Notes: generated by a model from the sequence alone, not told the origin. 60,232 nucleotides of DNA from a virus (IMGVR_UViG_3300013119_000728:1-60232); one strand, 5' to 3'; shown: positions 7,389-16,425, numbered from the stretch's first letter. A program made the numbers and translations.

Positions 7389-8405
7389 GTGAAGAACTAT
7401 TACGATATCTTGGGTGTAAAGAAAGATGCTACTCAAGCACAAATCAAAAAGTCATATAGAAACCTGGCTAAGAGATATCACCCAGACACTTCAAAAGAGA
7501 CAAACGCAGAAGAGCTGTTCAAAGAAGTCGCTGAAGCATACACAGTCTTAGGCGATAAGGACAAAAGAAAATCATACGATAATCCTGCACCAAAAGGGTT
7601 CCCGCCTCCAGGTCCAGGCTTCGGTGATTTCTTTAGCCAGTTTACGGGCGGGTTTGAAGATTTATTCACAAGTCGCCGAGGCTACAAGCAGAACCCAAAG
7701 CCTACAAATCTTCGCTATCGACTTAATATCGATTTCTTCGCAGCAGCGATAGGAAAAGTAATCGATCTAAAGGTTGAGCGTATGGTGCCATGCAAGACAT
7801 GCGATGGGTCAGGAAGCACAGACAAGACTGTCAAGGCTGTATGCAAGAAGTGTCACGGGCAAGGTAACACTACTTTTTTGCAAGGCTTCTTCCAGATGAC
7901 ACGAACATGTGAGGAATGCAATGGTAAAGGCACAAATATAACGAATCCATGCAATTCATGTCTGGGCAAGGGCTTGAAAAACACACACGAGTCTATCAAG
8001 GTCAACATCCCAGCAGGAGTCGAAAATAACAACGTAATCAAAGTCAAGGGATACGGACATCAAAATGTAAAAGGCTCACCTCCTGGCGATCTTTTTCTAG
8101 AAGTAAGAGTAGGTGAGCATGGTAACTTCAAGCGGGTGGGAAACGATATTCATACCAGCGTTGTTATTTCTATACCTGAATCAATATTGGGTTGCCGAAG
8201 AGAGATTGAAACGGTCGCCGGCCCGGCCAAGCGATTAGTAATTCCTGACTGCACCAAGCCCGGAGACACGATTCGTCTCAAAGGTGAAGGTGTCAACGGC
8301 GGCGATCACGTTGTCACAATAAGGGTAACATTTCCCAGAACCCTTAGCAAAGAATTAGAAGACGCTTACGAGCAAGTTTATGAAGTTACTCACCCGAAAG
8401 GATAA
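7389..8405 (+). CDS. dnaJ: DnaJ (Hsp40) co-chaperone
   Basis: 338 residues from a GTG start. J-domain with HPD at 31-33, a Gly/Phe/Pro-rich linker (GFPPPGPGFGDFFSQFTGGF), four CxxCxGxG zinc motifs at about residues 135-195 (CKTCDGSG, CKKCHGQG, CEECNGKG, CNSCLGKG) and a complete C-terminal substrate-binding region. DnaJ stimulates DnaK ATPase and delivers unfolded clients. Near full length (E. coli 376), so it should work with host DnaK. Full DnaJ is uncommon in phages. No dnaK or grpE nearby. Confidence 0.93.
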   Translation: MKNYYDILGVKKDATQAQIKKSYRNLAKRYHPDTSKETNAEELFKEVAEAYTVLGDKDKRKSYDNPAPKGFPPPGPGFGDFFSQFTGGFEDLFTSRRGYKQNPKPTNLRYRLNIDFFAAAIGKVIDLKVERMVPCKTCDGSGSTDKTVKAVCKKCHGQGNTTFLQGFFQMTRTCEECNGKGTNITNPCNSCLGKGLKNTHESIKVNIPAGVENNNVIKVKGYGHQNVKGSPPGDLFLEVRVGEHGNFKRVGNDIHTSVVISIPESILGCRREIETVAGPAKRLVIPDCTKPGDTIRLKGEGVNGGDHVVTIRVTFPRTLSKELEDAYEQVYEVTHPKG

Positions 8406-8413
8406 TTATTAAT

Positions 8414-9223
8414 ATGTTAACATTCGTCGGTATTATTACATTCGTCGTATTTGTTCATGAATTTGGACATTACCTTGCTGCAAAGTCAGTAGGGATCCCA
8501 GTCAAGACATTCTCCCTCGGCTTCGGCCCCAAACTCCTCAGCTTCAATGCACGAGGAACTGAGTGGAGATTATCGCTTATACCTCTCGGCGGATACGTTC
8601 GCCTGGAAGGTGACGATGATTATGAGAACCTTGCAGAGGATCCTAATTCATTCTGGGGATGTAAACCTTGGAAGCGGATTCTAATTGCAGTGGCGGGTCC
8701 CGTGGTAAACCTAGCACTACCTCTGGCACTATTCTTTGGCTATTACTATGGTCAAAAGGTTGAAGTTGAGCATCAAACCCCGGCCGGAGTCATGGTAAAA
8801 GTTCACGAGGTAGATGCAAAGGTTGCAGCTCAAGCGTCCTATAGGATGACGAAAGACATGTATGCATCAATCGGTCGCGCAGTTAGTCACCTCAAGCAAA
8901 GCGGGGTCAAGAAAGAAGATCTCGGCGGGCCAGTAGCAATATATAATGAGACGCAAAGAGCTGTAAGGAAATCTGAGGAGACTAAAGACTGGGGATTCCT
9001 AATTCAGTGGATCGCTTTCTTCTCAATCAATCTGGGCGCCATGAATCTACTACCTATACCACTATTGGACGGCGGGCATATTATGCTGTCTACCTATGAA
9101 TGGATCACTCGCAAGCGCATATCAATGTCAGTCCGAGGCAAGCTTCATTTCGTAGGATTGTTATTTGTCTGTGCACTAATGGGCTTGGCAATCTATACCG
9201 ATGTAGCTAGACTAATTGGCTAA
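8414..9223 (+). CDS. Site-2 intramembrane metalloprotease (RseP/M50 family), PDZ-reduced
   Basis: 269 residues. Zinc motif HEFGH at 15-19 in the first membrane helix and NLLPIPLLDGGH at 211-222 supplying the third zinc ligand (D219) define the M50 family. Between them are the RseP-type GFGPKLL...LIPLGGYVRLEGDDD and WKRILIAVAGPVVN motifs. E. coli RseP is 450 residues with two PDZ domains; here most of the periplasmic part is missing. It would cut membrane-anchored regulators. It ends in a four-base convergent overlap with the minus-strand operon. Confidence 0.88.
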   Translation: MLTFVGIITFVVFVHEFGHYLAAKSVGIPVKTFSLGFGPKLLSFNARGTEWRLSLIPLGGYVRLEGDDDYENLAEDPNSFWGCKPWKRILIAVAGPVVNLALPLALFFGYYYGQKVEVEHQTPAGVMVKVHEVDAKVAAQASYRMTKDMYASIGRAVSHLKQSGVKKEDLGGPVAIYNETQRAVRKSEETKDWGFLIQWIAFFSINLGAMNLLPIPLLDGGHIMLSTYEWITRKRISMSVRGKLHFVGLLFVCALMGLAIYTDVARLIG

Positions 9224-10482
9224 CCACCGGTGCAGATATTGAGGAAGATCCTGCGCAAGGATTCAAATACCTCATTGGTTGTAGGATGATCACCAAGCGG
9301 GTGGAAGTTGTCTCGAACCCTAAAGATATCATCAAAGCTATCATAGAATCCATTGTCTGAATATACGTGCACGATGAATGGTGAGTTTGCCACAATGGCT
9401 CCTACTTCTGCTTCTCTGTGTTGAGGGATTGCTAGATCATGTGTCTGGCCTTCTTCATCTGTCATGAGAATGATAACCTTGTTTGACCCAGGCCGAAATG
9501 ATAATCTAAAGGTGTTCTCAACGACATAGCGAATAGCATCCCACGATGGCTCATCACCGCCTCCACGACTTCTTGCCATCTCTAGCGCAGTCTCAAGATG
9601 TTGCAAGAACTCATCTCGTGGCACAAAGTCTGTAATCAATCTCATCTTGCCATCGAGGTAGTTGGCACCCGGAATAGAATGAGAGCCAATCACAACGAGA
9701 CTGAACTTAAAGTTGCGTGTAAGATCGTCTTCGAGCAGAGGAGCAATACCGTAAATGGTTCGTTCAATCTCATCGTCAAAGGATCCGGACACATCAATGA
9801 TAAACGTAAGGTCAACACTGCCCGTGTCAAAGCCTTCGTCAATCTCACCATCACAATCATTGTCTTTGCCATCGCAAAGTTCCGGGGAAGGCAAAACCAT
9901 GCCAACGCAATCAGACTCCATTGATCCGTCAACACAATATCTAATACCCGGCTTGCATTCACCTACAAGAATCGTCTCCTGCGGACCGTCATAGCAGACT
10001 TCCATCGTAGTGTTGGGAAGCTGATCATCAACTACACCGTTACAATCATTGTCAATGCTGTCGCAAACCTCAGGGCTCGGACCAGCATGACCATCGCACC
10101 TCAGGTATCCGTCATAGCACATCCAGACACCGGGACTGCATATGCCCACACCGTATTCGATATCATCTTGCATACCGCAAAGCTGTGCTTGCTCTGGATA
10201 GTCTTCGTCAATTGCGCCATCACAATCATTGTCAAGGCCGTCACAAACTTCTGCTGTCGGGTCGGTGACACCTTCACATTCTGACCACCCAGCGTATGAG
10301 CATGTCTGCTTGCCCCACGAGCATATTCCGGTTCTGACTTTTTTATCTTCCCACGTCCGGCCAGCACCGTCACAATATAGAATACTGCCAGGTGTGCAGT
10401 CAAGCGCGATAAGCTTATCATCTTCACATGCCCCTGCAAGAAGCAATGCCACTGAGATGGAAACGACCGCAGCCCATTTCAT
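9220..10482 (-). CDS. Lipoprotein with three MopE-type repeats and a von Willebrand A domain
   Basis: 420 residues. Lipobox LLLAGAC with Cys 19. Three Cys/Asp repeats start at C80, C140 and C203 (CDGLDNDCDGAIDED, CDSIDNDCNGVVDDQ, CDGKDNDCDGEIDEG), the putative metal-binding MopE motif known from myxobacterial and methanotroph surface proteins. A VWA domain follows from about residue 223 with MIDAS DVSGS (230-234) and a later MTDEEGQ. Expected to be a surface or periplasmic metal-dependent adhesion or binding protein. Very unusual for a phage. Confidence 0.8.
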   Translation of the reverse strand: MKWAAVVSISVALLLAGACEDDKLIALDCTPGSILYCDGAGRTWEDKKVRTGICSWGKQTCSYAGWSECEGVTDPTAEVCDGLDNDCDGAIDEDYPEQAQLCGMQDDIEYGVGICSPGVWMCYDGYLRCDGHAGPSPEVCDSIDNDCNGVVDDQLPNTTMEVCYDGPQETILVGECKPGIRYCVDGSMESDCVGMVLPSPELCDGKDNDCDGEIDEGFDTGSVDLTFIIDVSGSFDDEIERTIYGIAPLLEDDLTRNFKFSLVVIGSHSIPGANYLDGKMRLITDFVPRDEFLQHLETALEMARSRGGGDEPSWDAIRYVVENTFRLSFRPGSNKVIILMTDEEGQTHDLAIPQHREAEVGAIVANSPFIVHVYSDNGFYDSFDDIFRVRDNFHPLGDHPTTNEVFESLRRIFLNICTGG

Positions 10483-10943
10483 TTTAGCTCCTCCATGCCT
10501 TTAATACATGATTCCCGGGAGCTATAAAAAGGAATTGTAAGGACTGAGCTCTTAAGCCATCTAAACCTAATGCTTTTGATCGGGGTGTCTTTGCCCCCTA
10601 GATTACCCATCATAACAACTGGCAAAGCTTTTTGCTGGGAAGTTAAATTATATGAGAGGACTGCAATGTCACCGTGAACCTCAAGCACGCCAACAATAGA
10701 TCCTCGAACCTCAGCTTTGGGTATGCCGATGAAGACACGTGAGAAGCTACCGCGTTCCCGAGTAACATCGTTCTCAATGTACCCAACCCAGTCACAAAGA
10801 CCGTTCTTACCCGGGATGTAGTATGTGGTCTCAGCGGCAAAGATGATCTCAGGCTTTTGGTCAGCTGAGATGATGTAAGTGAATCCGGCTATTATTAATA
10901 GACCGAGTAGAATTGAAAGTCTTGAAAACTTTTCCCGTATCAT
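10479..10943 (-). CDS. Membrane-anchored exported protein, unknown
   Basis: 154 residues with one N-terminal hydrophobic anchor (LSILLGLLIIAGFTYIISA) and a beta-rich exported domain holding Cys in GLCDWVGYI and SCIKGMEEL. Middle gene of a three-gene minus-strand operon, overlapping both partners by about four bases, so probably made together with the MopE/VWA lipoprotein. Confidence 0.6.
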   Translation of the reverse strand: MIREKFSRLSILLGLLIIAGFTYIISADQKPEIIFAAETTYYIPGKNGLCDWVGYIENDVTRERGSFSRVFIGIPKAEVRGSIVGVLEVHGDIAVLSYNLTSQQKALPVVMMGNLGGKDTPIKSIRFRWLKSSVLTIPFYSSRESCIKGMEELK

Positions 10944-11224
10944 TCACCCTCGCTTGACTGACGCTCCACTGTAATAAAAGGCATCTTTATCAATTGTGCT
11001 TTGACTTCTGTGTTAGATGCATTGAAACCTGCAGCAGTAAAAAAGACTTGGTGCTTCATCTTTGGCTTCTGATTTGCTACTGCCCACTCACCTTTAACTA
11101 CATGCCACATCTGTGGAATCTTAGTAATTTTTGGCTGGGTATCAATATCATTTGCCATTGCCGAGAGGCTGGTAGAAAGAACAACTGACCCCATCAAAAG
11201 GACTCTTGTTAAATTCGCAAACAT
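10940..11224 (-). CDS. Small secreted protein, unknown
   Basis: 94 residues with a clear signal peptide (LLMGSVVLSTSLSAMA, cut before ND). The mature part is basic and without Cys. First gene of the minus-strand operon. Confidence 0.6.
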   Translation of the reverse strand: MFANLTRVLLMGSVVLSTSLSAMANDIDTQPKITKIPQMWHVVKGEWAVANQKPKMKHQVFFTAAGFNASNTEVKAQLIKMPFITVERQSSEGE

Positions 11225-11258
11225 GTTTTGTGCTCCTGTTGCTTCATACGCGCCATTT

Positions 11259-11266
11259 ATAAATAT
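11259..11266 (-). promoter_or_regulatory. Candidate late-type promoter ATATTTAT (minus strand)
   Basis: ATAAATAT on the + strand, so ATATTTAT reading into the minus-strand operon, 34 bases from its first start. It faces the + strand copy at 11290 in a short divergent gap. Confidence 0.4.
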
Positions 11267-11289
11267 GGACTTATAAGCTAAATTCGTCT

Positions 11290-11297
11290 ATATTTAT
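11290..11297 (+). promoter_or_regulatory. Candidate late-type promoter ATATTTAT
   Basis: ATATTTAT five bases upstream of the protease start codon. If it is a -10 element the transcript would be nearly leaderless; no Shine-Dalgarno site is seen at that start, which agrees. Confidence 0.35.
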
Positions 11298-11302
11298 ACT
11301 TG

Positions 11303-12151
11303 ATGGATATAAAAAACCTTAAAAAGTATATAATTTTATGCATAATCATGATTGTGACTTCTTCATGTGCGTCATCTTATTGCGCTGTTAAAGATCTTTC
11401 AAGGACCGTAGAAGAAAAACTACCCAGACAATCTTTTGCATTGATACAAAATTCTTTAGACCTCAAGGCATGCAAATCAATCGGAACTAATCTTCTCTCT
11501 GCATGTCAAACTGCAACGCTCGGATCCGCGTCCTCGGGTATGTTCGTAGGCAGAAGCAAGATCGACAGCACAGTAGGCTACGTTTTGACTGCAGGTCATA
11601 GCTGTGATGCGCAAGGCTTCAAGAAAAGATATGATAAGCCAGACGTCATCATCACAGTCGAGGCGCAAAGAATGAATATTGTTACGTATCATGGGCAATC
11701 ATACCCGGCAACAATCGTCAAGATGAATCATCAATATGATATGTGCTTGCTACAGGTTCACGGCATCGGAGATCATCCAGCTCCAGTTCGCGTATCAGAG
11801 ACCCCCCCGGTCCGCACACAAAAATCATACAACATCGCCGCTCCGCTCGGAATATTTAATACGAAGATGGTGTTCATGTTCAAGGGCTTGTTCTCAGGAT
11901 ACAACAAGCAAGGTTACGCACTATATACACTGCCTACAAAGCCTGGATCAAGCGGATCATCAATCTTAAATGCTGATGGTGAGATTATAGGCATGATCTT
12001 TGCAGGCTACCGCGGAATTGAAAGCATTGCTATCTCCTCACCGCATCATGCGCTTAAGGCGTTTATTGAGGATAATATAAAAATGGGTGAGCTAGCATTG
12101 CACACCCGCCAAAAAATGCTTGAAGCAAGAATCCTTGATCTTATAAGATAA
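11303..12151 (+). CDS. Trypsin-like (DegS/S1-type) serine protease, lipoprotein
   Basis: 282 residues from ATG 11303. Hydrophobic signal with lipobox VTSSC (Cys 22). Catalytic triad visible as TAGHS (H99), YDMCLL (D146) and GSSGSS (S217 by analogy with GNSGG). No PDZ domain follows, so it is shorter than DegS or DegP. It would act in the periplasm from a membrane anchor. Together with the intramembrane protease 2 kb away it suggests a two-step envelope proteolysis system. Confidence 0.8.
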   Translation: MDIKNLKKYIILCIIMIVTSSCASSYCAVKDLSRTVEEKLPRQSFALIQNSLDLKACKSIGTNLLSACQTATLGSASSGMFVGRSKIDSTVGYVLTAGHSCDAQGFKKRYDKPDVIITVEAQRMNIVTYHGQSYPATIVKMNHQYDMCLLQVHGIGDHPAPVRVSETPPVRTQKSYNIAAPLGIFNTKMVFMFKGLFSGYNKQGYALYTLPTKPGSSGSSILNADGEIIGMIFAGYRGIESIAISSPHHALKAFIEDNIKMGELALHTRQKMLEARILDLIR

Positions 12152-12232
12152 ACATTCCCACAGCTCAAATTATAATCTATCATACTAACAGACGGGTTAT
12201 ATGAAATTCAATCTACAGACAAAGGCATCCGA

Positions 12233-12442
12233 TTGAGATCACCAAAAGCTGGCGATCTAGTCGAGGTTCTTGTATACGAGCTTGATATCTCCGGAGCCAA
12301 AGAACCTGTATGGAAGAACGGCGTCTTGCTCAATCTTCCTGCATCCGTTCCGTTCGATGAATTGCTGTGGGTAGAAGTATTAATTAGCGGACAGAAGATA
12401 ATGACAACGCCTGACAAGGTAGAAATAATGAAAAGGAGCTAA
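12233..12442 (+). CDS. Small SH3-like barrel protein
   Basis: 69 residues from TTG at 12233, which has AAAGG seven bases upstream. PKAGDLVEVLVYELD, KNGVLLNLP and LWVEVLISGQKIM are family features. A TATAAT at 12171-12176 may be its promoter, though no good -35 is seen. Confidence 0.55.
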   Translation: MRSPKAGDLVEVLVYELDISGAKEPVWKNGVLLNLPASVPFDELLWVEVLISGQKIMTTPDKVEIMKRS

Positions 12443-12443
12443 C

Positions 12444-12671
12444 ATGTCAGAGGCACTGAAAAGTGAGATCAATGAGTTCATGAGTCGGCTTATGAACATC
12501 GAGGGAGAGATAGAGACGCTCAAGGAGGATCGAAAGATTCTGTTCAATGAGTTCAAGGACAAGCTCGACACCAAGGCACTCAAAGCAGCACTCAGTATCT
12601 ATAAGATTCGATTGAAAAACATTGACTCTTCAAGCACAATCGAGACAATGATTGATATCCTCGAGGCATAA
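12444..12671 (+). CDS. GapR-like (DUF2312) coiled-coil protein, tentative
   Basis: 75 residues. The N-terminal coiled coil EINEFMSRLMNIEGEIETLK then KEDRKILFNEFKDK and LDTKALKAALSIYKIRLKN follow the order seen in GapR/DUF2312: an E-R-I-E-R-L-E-E-E-K helix, D-I-x-x-V-x-x-E-A-K, then D-x-K-A-L-R-x-x-I-x-L-R. GapR binds overtwisted DNA. The match is by pattern only. Confidence 0.45.
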   Translation: MSEALKSEINEFMSRLMNIEGEIETLKEDRKILFNEFKDKLDTKALKAALSIYKIRLKNIDSSSTIETMIDILEA

Positions 12672-12983
12672 ATGAAGAAATATGACAAGCTTGTCCGCGA
12701 TAACATCCCGAAGATCATTCGAAGGTCAGGACAAAAGTGCAAGACCCGGAAGGTCAAAGACAAAGAGCTAACGTCATACCTCAGGAAGAAAGTGCTTGAG
12801 GAAGTGAATGAGCTCTTCGAGGATCCGTGTGCAGAGGAATTTGCCGACGTTATTGAGATCCTCGAAGAGTTCCGCCGACACATGGGGATCACAATCGAAG
12901 ATGTTCTCGAGGAGAAGTCCACCAAACATGATAGTCGAGGCGGCTTTAAAAAAGGCATAGTATTGCTCGAGATTAGTGATTAA
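12672..12983 (+). CDS. MazG-like NTP pyrophosphohydrolase (house-cleaning type)
   Basis: 103 residues. KYDKLVRDNIPKII at the start, KKVLEEVNELFED and EEFADVIEILEEF (the E-x-x-E...E-x-x-D metal site) and GGFKKGIVLLE at the end match the predicted noncanonical-NTP pyrophosphatase family of the MazG superfamily. It would hydrolyse modified or non-canonical nucleotides. Starts one base after the stop codon of the preceding gene. Confidence 0.8.
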   Translation: MKKYDKLVRDNIPKIIRRSGQKCKTRKVKDKELTSYLRKKVLEEVNELFEDPCAEEFADVIEILEEFRRHMGITIEDVLEEKSTKHDSRGGFKKGIVLLEISD

Positions 12984-12997
12984 ATCCCTGTATACGA

Positions 12998-13005
12998 ATA
13001 TTTAT
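12998..13005 (+). promoter_or_regulatory. Candidate late-type promoter ATATTTAT
   Basis: ATATTTAT 20 bases before the start of the large zincin/M23 gene, followed by AAGGA. Confidence 0.45.
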
Positions 13006-13025
13006 CTTAGCAAGGATTGTCATAC

Positions 13026-15281
13026 ATGAAAATCAAAATAAATAATGAGCTCGAGCATATTACAGATCGGACTGGTCTTCTCCAAGACTTCATTGTCTTC
13101 ACGTGCAAAGATTTGCAATGCATGCCCTGTGACGTTGATATTGTTAATGGGCGAGATGAAGCTGGTTTAAAGACAACTGCACAATACGATCCGAACAGTC
13201 AGTATATCACAGTGAATGGCAAGAATCGTCACTTCGGTGATGTGCTTAGATCAATTGCACACGAGCTGGTTCATCATAAGCAAAATGTAAACGGCGAACT
13301 TGAAGCAGTTGTCCAAGATGTTGGCGGTGATATCGAGGATGAGGCAAATGCAAGAGCAGGTGCAATGCTTAAATCCTTTGCATACAATGTGGGCCCTGAG
13401 CGGATTTATGAGGGACGTTCACTTATAAGCGAAAAAGAAGAGTCTGCAAGCAAAAAGCTAGAATCTCAATTAAGCACCTTCCTTAAAAATATCAAAGCAG
13501 ATGTTTCATCTAGCGAAGACGAAGATGAGGAAGAAGAATCTGACTCATTGAGCGTGAAAAAATTTTCTAATAATAGGCTACCTCACGCAGCTGAAAAACA
13601 AAAATCGCTTGAAATTTTAGCAATGTCAAGGTATGAAAAGAAGCCATTCGAACCAATCTTAGGAATGCCTGCCCCAAGCCTGTCAGATGATACAAAAAAA
13701 ATATATAAGATTGAAGGTCACGGAGTACCGGTACATGCAATCTTTTCTGGTTTTGTTCTTAAAATAGGAAATGAAAAAGAAAAAGGAAATTTCATAGAAA
13801 TTCTTAGCAATGTTCAAAGCAAAGATAAAAAAACAATATCTCAATACATTACTGATTATATGCACTTAGGCGAAAAAACAAACAAAATCAAGCCGGGGGA
13901 GAATATAAGACAAGGAGAAATTATTGGATATACATCTCCCGATATAAAAGATGACAAAGATGATAATAATTTTTCAAATGATTATTTTGAAATAAGAATA
14001 GTACATATATCAAATATTGAAGTAAACGATCCAGAAGATCCAAATGATGATAAGCGAACACGCGCCAAAGATCAAATCAAAGATCTCGAGACATTTACAA
14101 TTAATGAGGCAGCTAACAATCTTCTTTCTCTTAAAAATCAATTTATTAAAAAAGTTTTCAAAGTAGTTCCTCCTGCTAAAAAAATGGAGATATCGTCACC
14201 GTACGGTTCAAGAACAACTACAATTGTTGGCGAAGACGGAAAGCCAAAAGAGATTAATAATACGCACCGAGGCATCGATATAAGAACAGATCCTCTAGGT
14301 GAATCTGGAAAAACGACAGTTTATTCTTCTGTATATGGAGTTGTTGCTGATATACGTGATGGTAAAAAATCTTATAATTTAAAAACAGATAAGTGCCCAC
14401 CCGGCACTGCAGCCGGAAATTATATAAAAATCAAACCAATCTATTCGGTTGGAGATCAAAATTTAACACTATTTTTTGCACACCTTCATGAAGGTTCAAT
14501 TTTTCCGGAAGTAGGTGACCTTGTTGAGCCCGGAAAAGCAATTGGTTTAATGGGTATGTCTGGTTGCACTACAGGTCCCCATCTTCACTTTGAAATAAGA
14601 AAAGGTGGAAAAAATTGGAATTTAGCACACAAACATAGTAATACTACAGGTCGCCTAAAATCATATGAAAGCTTAAAAGATGAAATTACTTCTGTTGCTG
14701 ATAAATTTAAAAGTGTAATAAGCGATGATGAAAAGTTTTTAAAGCTTTTTGAAGCAACAATACCAGAACAATTTAGAAAACCCGAGAAAAGCATGTCAGA
14801 ATCTAAAGTCCCAGGCACCAATATTATTAAGCAATATATTAATGAAGTTGTGTCAGCATATGGTGTAGGAAGAATTGATCCTACACAAGGTGGTGTGGGC
14901 CAAATGTTTAGGATGGGTGTTGATTATAAGAATGCAAGCACAAATATCCCACATGCTGCTGCGGGATATGTTGATCGAACTCGATCATTGCCATATGAAA
15001 TTTCAATACGCTCTGATCGAGATGCAAAGAAGCTTTATGAAACATTTTTCAAAGGTGGGTTTGTTGATGATAAAATAGTGATCCAGCCTGATGATGTTCA
15101 TTATACTACTGACGGCTTTAAAATGGATTGCCATGTATCAACCGGCTCAAATGCAGGAAATGATCGAGATGTTAACCTTATACAGCGACAACTCTATTCA
15201 TCAATGCTAGGAATTCCGAGCATGCCCAAGAATGCTTCGATCATCATTGATGTTATTCCAAAAGAAACAAAGATAAAATAA
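13026..15281 (+). CDS. Large multidomain zincin + M23 peptidase (candidate tail/baseplate wall-degrading protein)
   Basis: 751 residues from ATG 13026; AAGGA lies nine bases upstream, whereas the TTG at 13017 would have no spacing. Residues 70-90 hold SIAHELVHH (HExxH, H79/E80/H83), a zincin-type site. A degenerate M23-like fold follows (GVPVHAIFSGFVLKIG), then a full M23 endopeptidase (SPYGSRTTT, HRGIDIRTD, LFFAHLHEGS, GPHLHFEIRKGG). The C-terminal 150 residues are unrecognised. Third-position bases turn AT-rich in the middle part. Likely cuts peptidoglycan during entry. Confidence 0.75.
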   Translation: MKIKINNELEHITDRTGLLQDFIVFTCKDLQCMPCDVDIVNGRDEAGLKTTAQYDPNSQYITVNGKNRHFGDVLRSIAHELVHHKQNVNGELEAVVQDVGGDIEDEANARAGAMLKSFAYNVGPERIYEGRSLISEKEESASKKLESQLSTFLKNIKADVSSSEDEDEEEESDSLSVKKFSNNRLPHAAEKQKSLEILAMSRYEKKPFEPILGMPAPSLSDDTKKIYKIEGHGVPVHAIFSGFVLKIGNEKEKGNFIEILSNVQSKDKKTISQYITDYMHLGEKTNKIKPGENIRQGEIIGYTSPDIKDDKDDNNFSNDYFEIRIVHISNIEVNDPEDPNDDKRTRAKDQIKDLETFTINEAANNLLSLKNQFIKKVFKVVPPAKKMEISSPYGSRTTTIVGEDGKPKEINNTHRGIDIRTDPLGESGKTTVYSSVYGVVADIRDGKKSYNLKTDKCPPGTAAGNYIKIKPIYSVGDQNLTLFFAHLHEGSIFPEVGDLVEPGKAIGLMGMSGCTTGPHLHFEIRKGGKNWNLAHKHSNTTGRLKSYESLKDEITSVADKFKSVISDDEKFLKLFEATIPEQFRKPEKSMSESKVPGTNIIKQYINEVVSAYGVGRIDPTQGGVGQMFRMGVDYKNASTNIPHAAAGYVDRTRSLPYEISIRSDRDAKKLYETFFKGGFVDDKIVIQPDDVHYTTDGFKMDCHVSTGSNAGNDRDVNLIQRQLYSSMLGIPSMPKNASIIIDVIPKETKIK

Positions 15282-15340
15282 CAATTAAAGTATAAAGAAA
15301 TATATAATATTGTCACAAGACAAAAGGAGTACAATCTTAA

Positions 15341-16123
15341 ATGAGTAATAATAATGATAATCGCTGGCTAAAGATGGCAGGAGTTTTAAACGAAGCTAAA
15401 GATCCATCTGAAAACCAAGAGGTCAAAACAGTCTTAGCTGAGCAAAAAGTTCGACGAATCATAAGAACACAAATTAAAAAGATTCTTACTGAGGCACGCA
15501 ATCCAACTCGCGAGGATGTTGTAACACTGCAAGCTACGCTAAATACATTAAAGCCAAACTCAGCTAAGCCTGACGGAATTTACGGCAAAGAGACTGCAAA
15601 TGCTATTGCACAATTTCAAAAAGATGCTAATCTTACCGTTGATGGTGTTGCAGGTCCTGAAACTTACGCAGCACTTGCATCTGCACTTGAGGCTGAAGAG
15701 TGGCCGTCAGAAGATGTTATGGGCGCTCTATTGACAGATGGACCGATTATTGGGCGCAAAGGTGTAGCAGATTTATCTCCTGCAGAGGTCGAAATGCCCA
15801 CAATTAACTTAGTTGCCGGCGATAAAGAAAGCGATGCTGCAGTAGCTGATGCTTTACGTATGATAATCGGAGATACCAAAGTTGATGTAGGTATCACAGA
15901 AGAAGATCGTTTGGCCGTCGCCCGCGCAATGGGTCAAGGTGATGATGCAGAAATAGTAAAATCCAGCCCCGAAGAAGTCGAAGTCAAAGTTGGCGGTAAG
16001 CAAGGTCTCGAACCAGTGATAATTAAAATTCATGACAGATCTGGCGCTAGCCTTGATATTGAAGAGCCAACACAATTGTCAGACAAGTTTATGTCTGGTG
16101 ATCTTATGATCAAAATGCCGTAA
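15341..16123 (+). CDS. Peptidoglycan-binding protein with internal helix tag
   Basis: 260 residues. The N-terminus (NRWLKMAGVLNEAK) precedes an internal copy of the tag, VRRIIRTQIKKILTEA (about residues 37-52). Three (L/V)xE sites occur: VLNE|A, VLAE|Q and ILTE|A. A PG_binding_1 domain follows (TLQATLNTL, DGIYGKETANAIAQFQKDAN, VDGVAGPETYAAL). The acidic C-terminal half is unknown. Probably a virion wall-binding protein. Confidence 0.75.
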   Translation: MSNNNDNRWLKMAGVLNEAKDPSENQEVKTVLAEQKVRRIIRTQIKKILTEARNPTREDVVTLQATLNTLKPNSAKPDGIYGKETANAIAQFQKDANLTVDGVAGPETYAALASALEAEEWPSEDVMGALLTDGPIIGRKGVADLSPAEVEMPTINLVAGDKESDAAVADALRMIIGDTKVDVGITEEDRLAVARAMGQGDDAEIVKSSPEEVEVKVGGKQGLEPVIIKIHDRSGASLDIEEPTQLSDKFMSGDLMIKMP

Positions 16124-16131
16124 TCAATATT

Positions 16132-16425
16132 ATGAAAAACACTATTAGGAAAAATTCATTCATATACTTGATTGCAGCTTTGCTAACTATCTTATTTTTT
16201 AGCACGATCTCTGATGCAAAAGCCTCCGATGTCAAAAGAGAAGAAGATAAAATTTCATATCGAAAGAAAACATCAATCGATTTTTCAGATATCAACATCA
16301 CCGGTGAGTTAGTTAAACCCGAAGGTGCATATGTGGGAGTTAGAAAGAACATAAGGTTTAAGAACTTTATTAAAGTAAGATCAAATTTTAGGCACGAACT
16401 ATTTGATTCAGAAGACAATATATGA
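16132..16425 (+). CDS. Small exported protein
   Basis: 97 residues with a signal peptide (YLIAALLTILFFSTISDAKA). The mature part contains ISYRKKTSIDFSDINITGEL, then VKPEGAYVGVRKNIRFKNF. A 'D-F-x-D-x-x-I-x-G-E-L-x-K-P-x-G-x-Y' stretch recalls short periplasmic proteins of Myxococcota, from memory and not checked. Overlaps the next gene by ATGA. Confidence 0.5.
   Translation: MKNTIRKNSFIYLIAALLTILFFSTISDAKASDVKREEDKISYRKKTSIDFSDINITGELVKPEGAYVGVRKNIRFKNFIKVRSNFRHELFDSEDNI

Noticed and set aside
9598-10504. Several + strand open frames opposite the MopE/VWA gene
   Set aside because: They are shadows of a strong minus-strand gene and resemble no family.
12201-12236. Short open frame MKFNLQTKASD before the barrel gene at 12233
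   Set aside because: Only 11 codons with a poor ribosome-binding site; AAAGG is better placed for the TTG at 12233.
13017-13025. TTG at 13017 as start of the large peptidase gene
   Set aside because: The AAGGA site abuts it directly; ATG 13026 has normal spacing.
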